The notes beneath the pieces are model-generated. The model did no database searches and had not been told where the DNA came from. It saw only the letters and a list, made by a program, of their open reading frames with translations. This document shows, in pieces, positions 63,877-64,000 of a DNA stretch of 64,000 nt. The stretch comes from Clostridium chrysemydis. Lineage in GTDB: Bacteria; Bacillota; Clostridia; Clostridiales; Clostridiaceae. Each line of letters begins with the position of its first letter. Position 1 is the first letter of the stretch. The stretch is from assembly GCF_015234215.1 (NCBI RefSeq), contig NZ_JADEKP010000006.1:31687-95686 (forward strand). Direction: 5' to 3'. The position numbers and the translations under genes were made by a program.

Positions 63877-64000
63877 GGTCAAGCCCTCGACCTATTAGTA
63901 TCAGTCAGCTGAATGTGTTGCCACACTTACACTCCTGACCTATCAACCTTGTGTTCTTCAAGGGGTCTTACTAGCTTACGCTATGGGAAATCTAATCTTG
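63877..64000 (-). rRNA. 23S ribosomal RNA, 3' end only
   Basis: The reverse complement carries the conserved 23S 3' tail GACTGATACTAATAGGTCGA then GGGCTTGACC, with ACCCCTTGAAGAACACAAGG upstream. The gene continues beyond the right edge. About 53 bases separate it from 5S and contain no tRNA. Confidence 0.95.

Overview
The window is a low-GC, AT-rich, gene-dense chromosomal segment from a Firmicute, most likely Clostridium sensu stricto. The evidence is the large Bacillus/Clostridium-type SRP RNA with an Alu domain, strong AGGAGG ribosome binding sites, frequent TTG/GTG starts, and an anaerobe gene set (class I hybrid cluster protein, rubredoxin, iron-sulfur repair protein). I see no phage, insertion sequence or CRISPR array. 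It reads as core chromosome with niche-adaptation operons.

Layout. 1-4.7 kb: the 3' side of a tRNA-Ser / SRP RNA / dnaX / YbaB block on the minus strand, interrupted by a plus-strand membrane protein and thyA-folA. 4.8-9.1 kb: two tandem chemoreceptors. 9.1-11.3 kb: an oxidoreductase, a DedA protein and an unknown protein. 11.4-19.3 kb: a mannoside/glycoside operon (PTS, GH38 mannosidase, RpiR regulator, GH1, ROK kinase) with TGAAA-type operator palindromes. 19.4-26.7 kb: an Ntn amidase, lgt, tadA, a CorC-like protein, an MFS exporter and small proteins. 26.9-28.3 kb: a charged lipoprotein, an unlisted 28-residue peptide gene overlapping a small membrane protein, and tRNA-Arg. 28.4-37.8 kb: a CtpE-like P-type ATPase, PlsC, a second GH1, a second RpiR, an EamA transporter, then an SNF-family transporter behind a Tyr-rich leader peptide and tandem terminators. 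37.9-48.6 kb: a sortase-anchored SpaA-repeat adhesin, msrA, queT behind a long structured leader, an ECF sigma operon, an LtaS-like enzyme, and an FAD-dependent dehydrogenase behind a divergent guanine-class riboswitch. 48.7-51 kb: membrane proteins and a fluoride riboswitch with crcB-DUF190. 51.2-56.2 kb: a nitrosative-stress island (hcp, DUF438-hemerythrin, RIC, hemerythrin, Crp/Fnr regulator, rubredoxin). 56.2-62 kb: a complete agmatine deiminase pathway (putrescine carbamoyltransferase, agmatine deiminase, carbamate kinase, transporter) next to a third RpiR regulator. 62-64 kb: DUF1653, a YdcF-type protein, a rhodanese-like protein, and the end of an rRNA operon (23S, 5S) on the minus strand.

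How it works together. Sugar uptake and hydrolysis, agmatine fermentation (ATP from carbamoyl phosphate) and amino-acid transport give energy. The Hcp/RIC/hemerythrin group protects iron-sulfur enzymes from NO and hydroxylamine. RNA-level control is unusually rich: a fluoride riboswitch, a purine riboswitch, a structured queT leader, and a ribosome-coupled attenuator candidate before the SNF transporter. The attenuator is the most novel item. All function calls come from reading motifs by eye; no searches were run.
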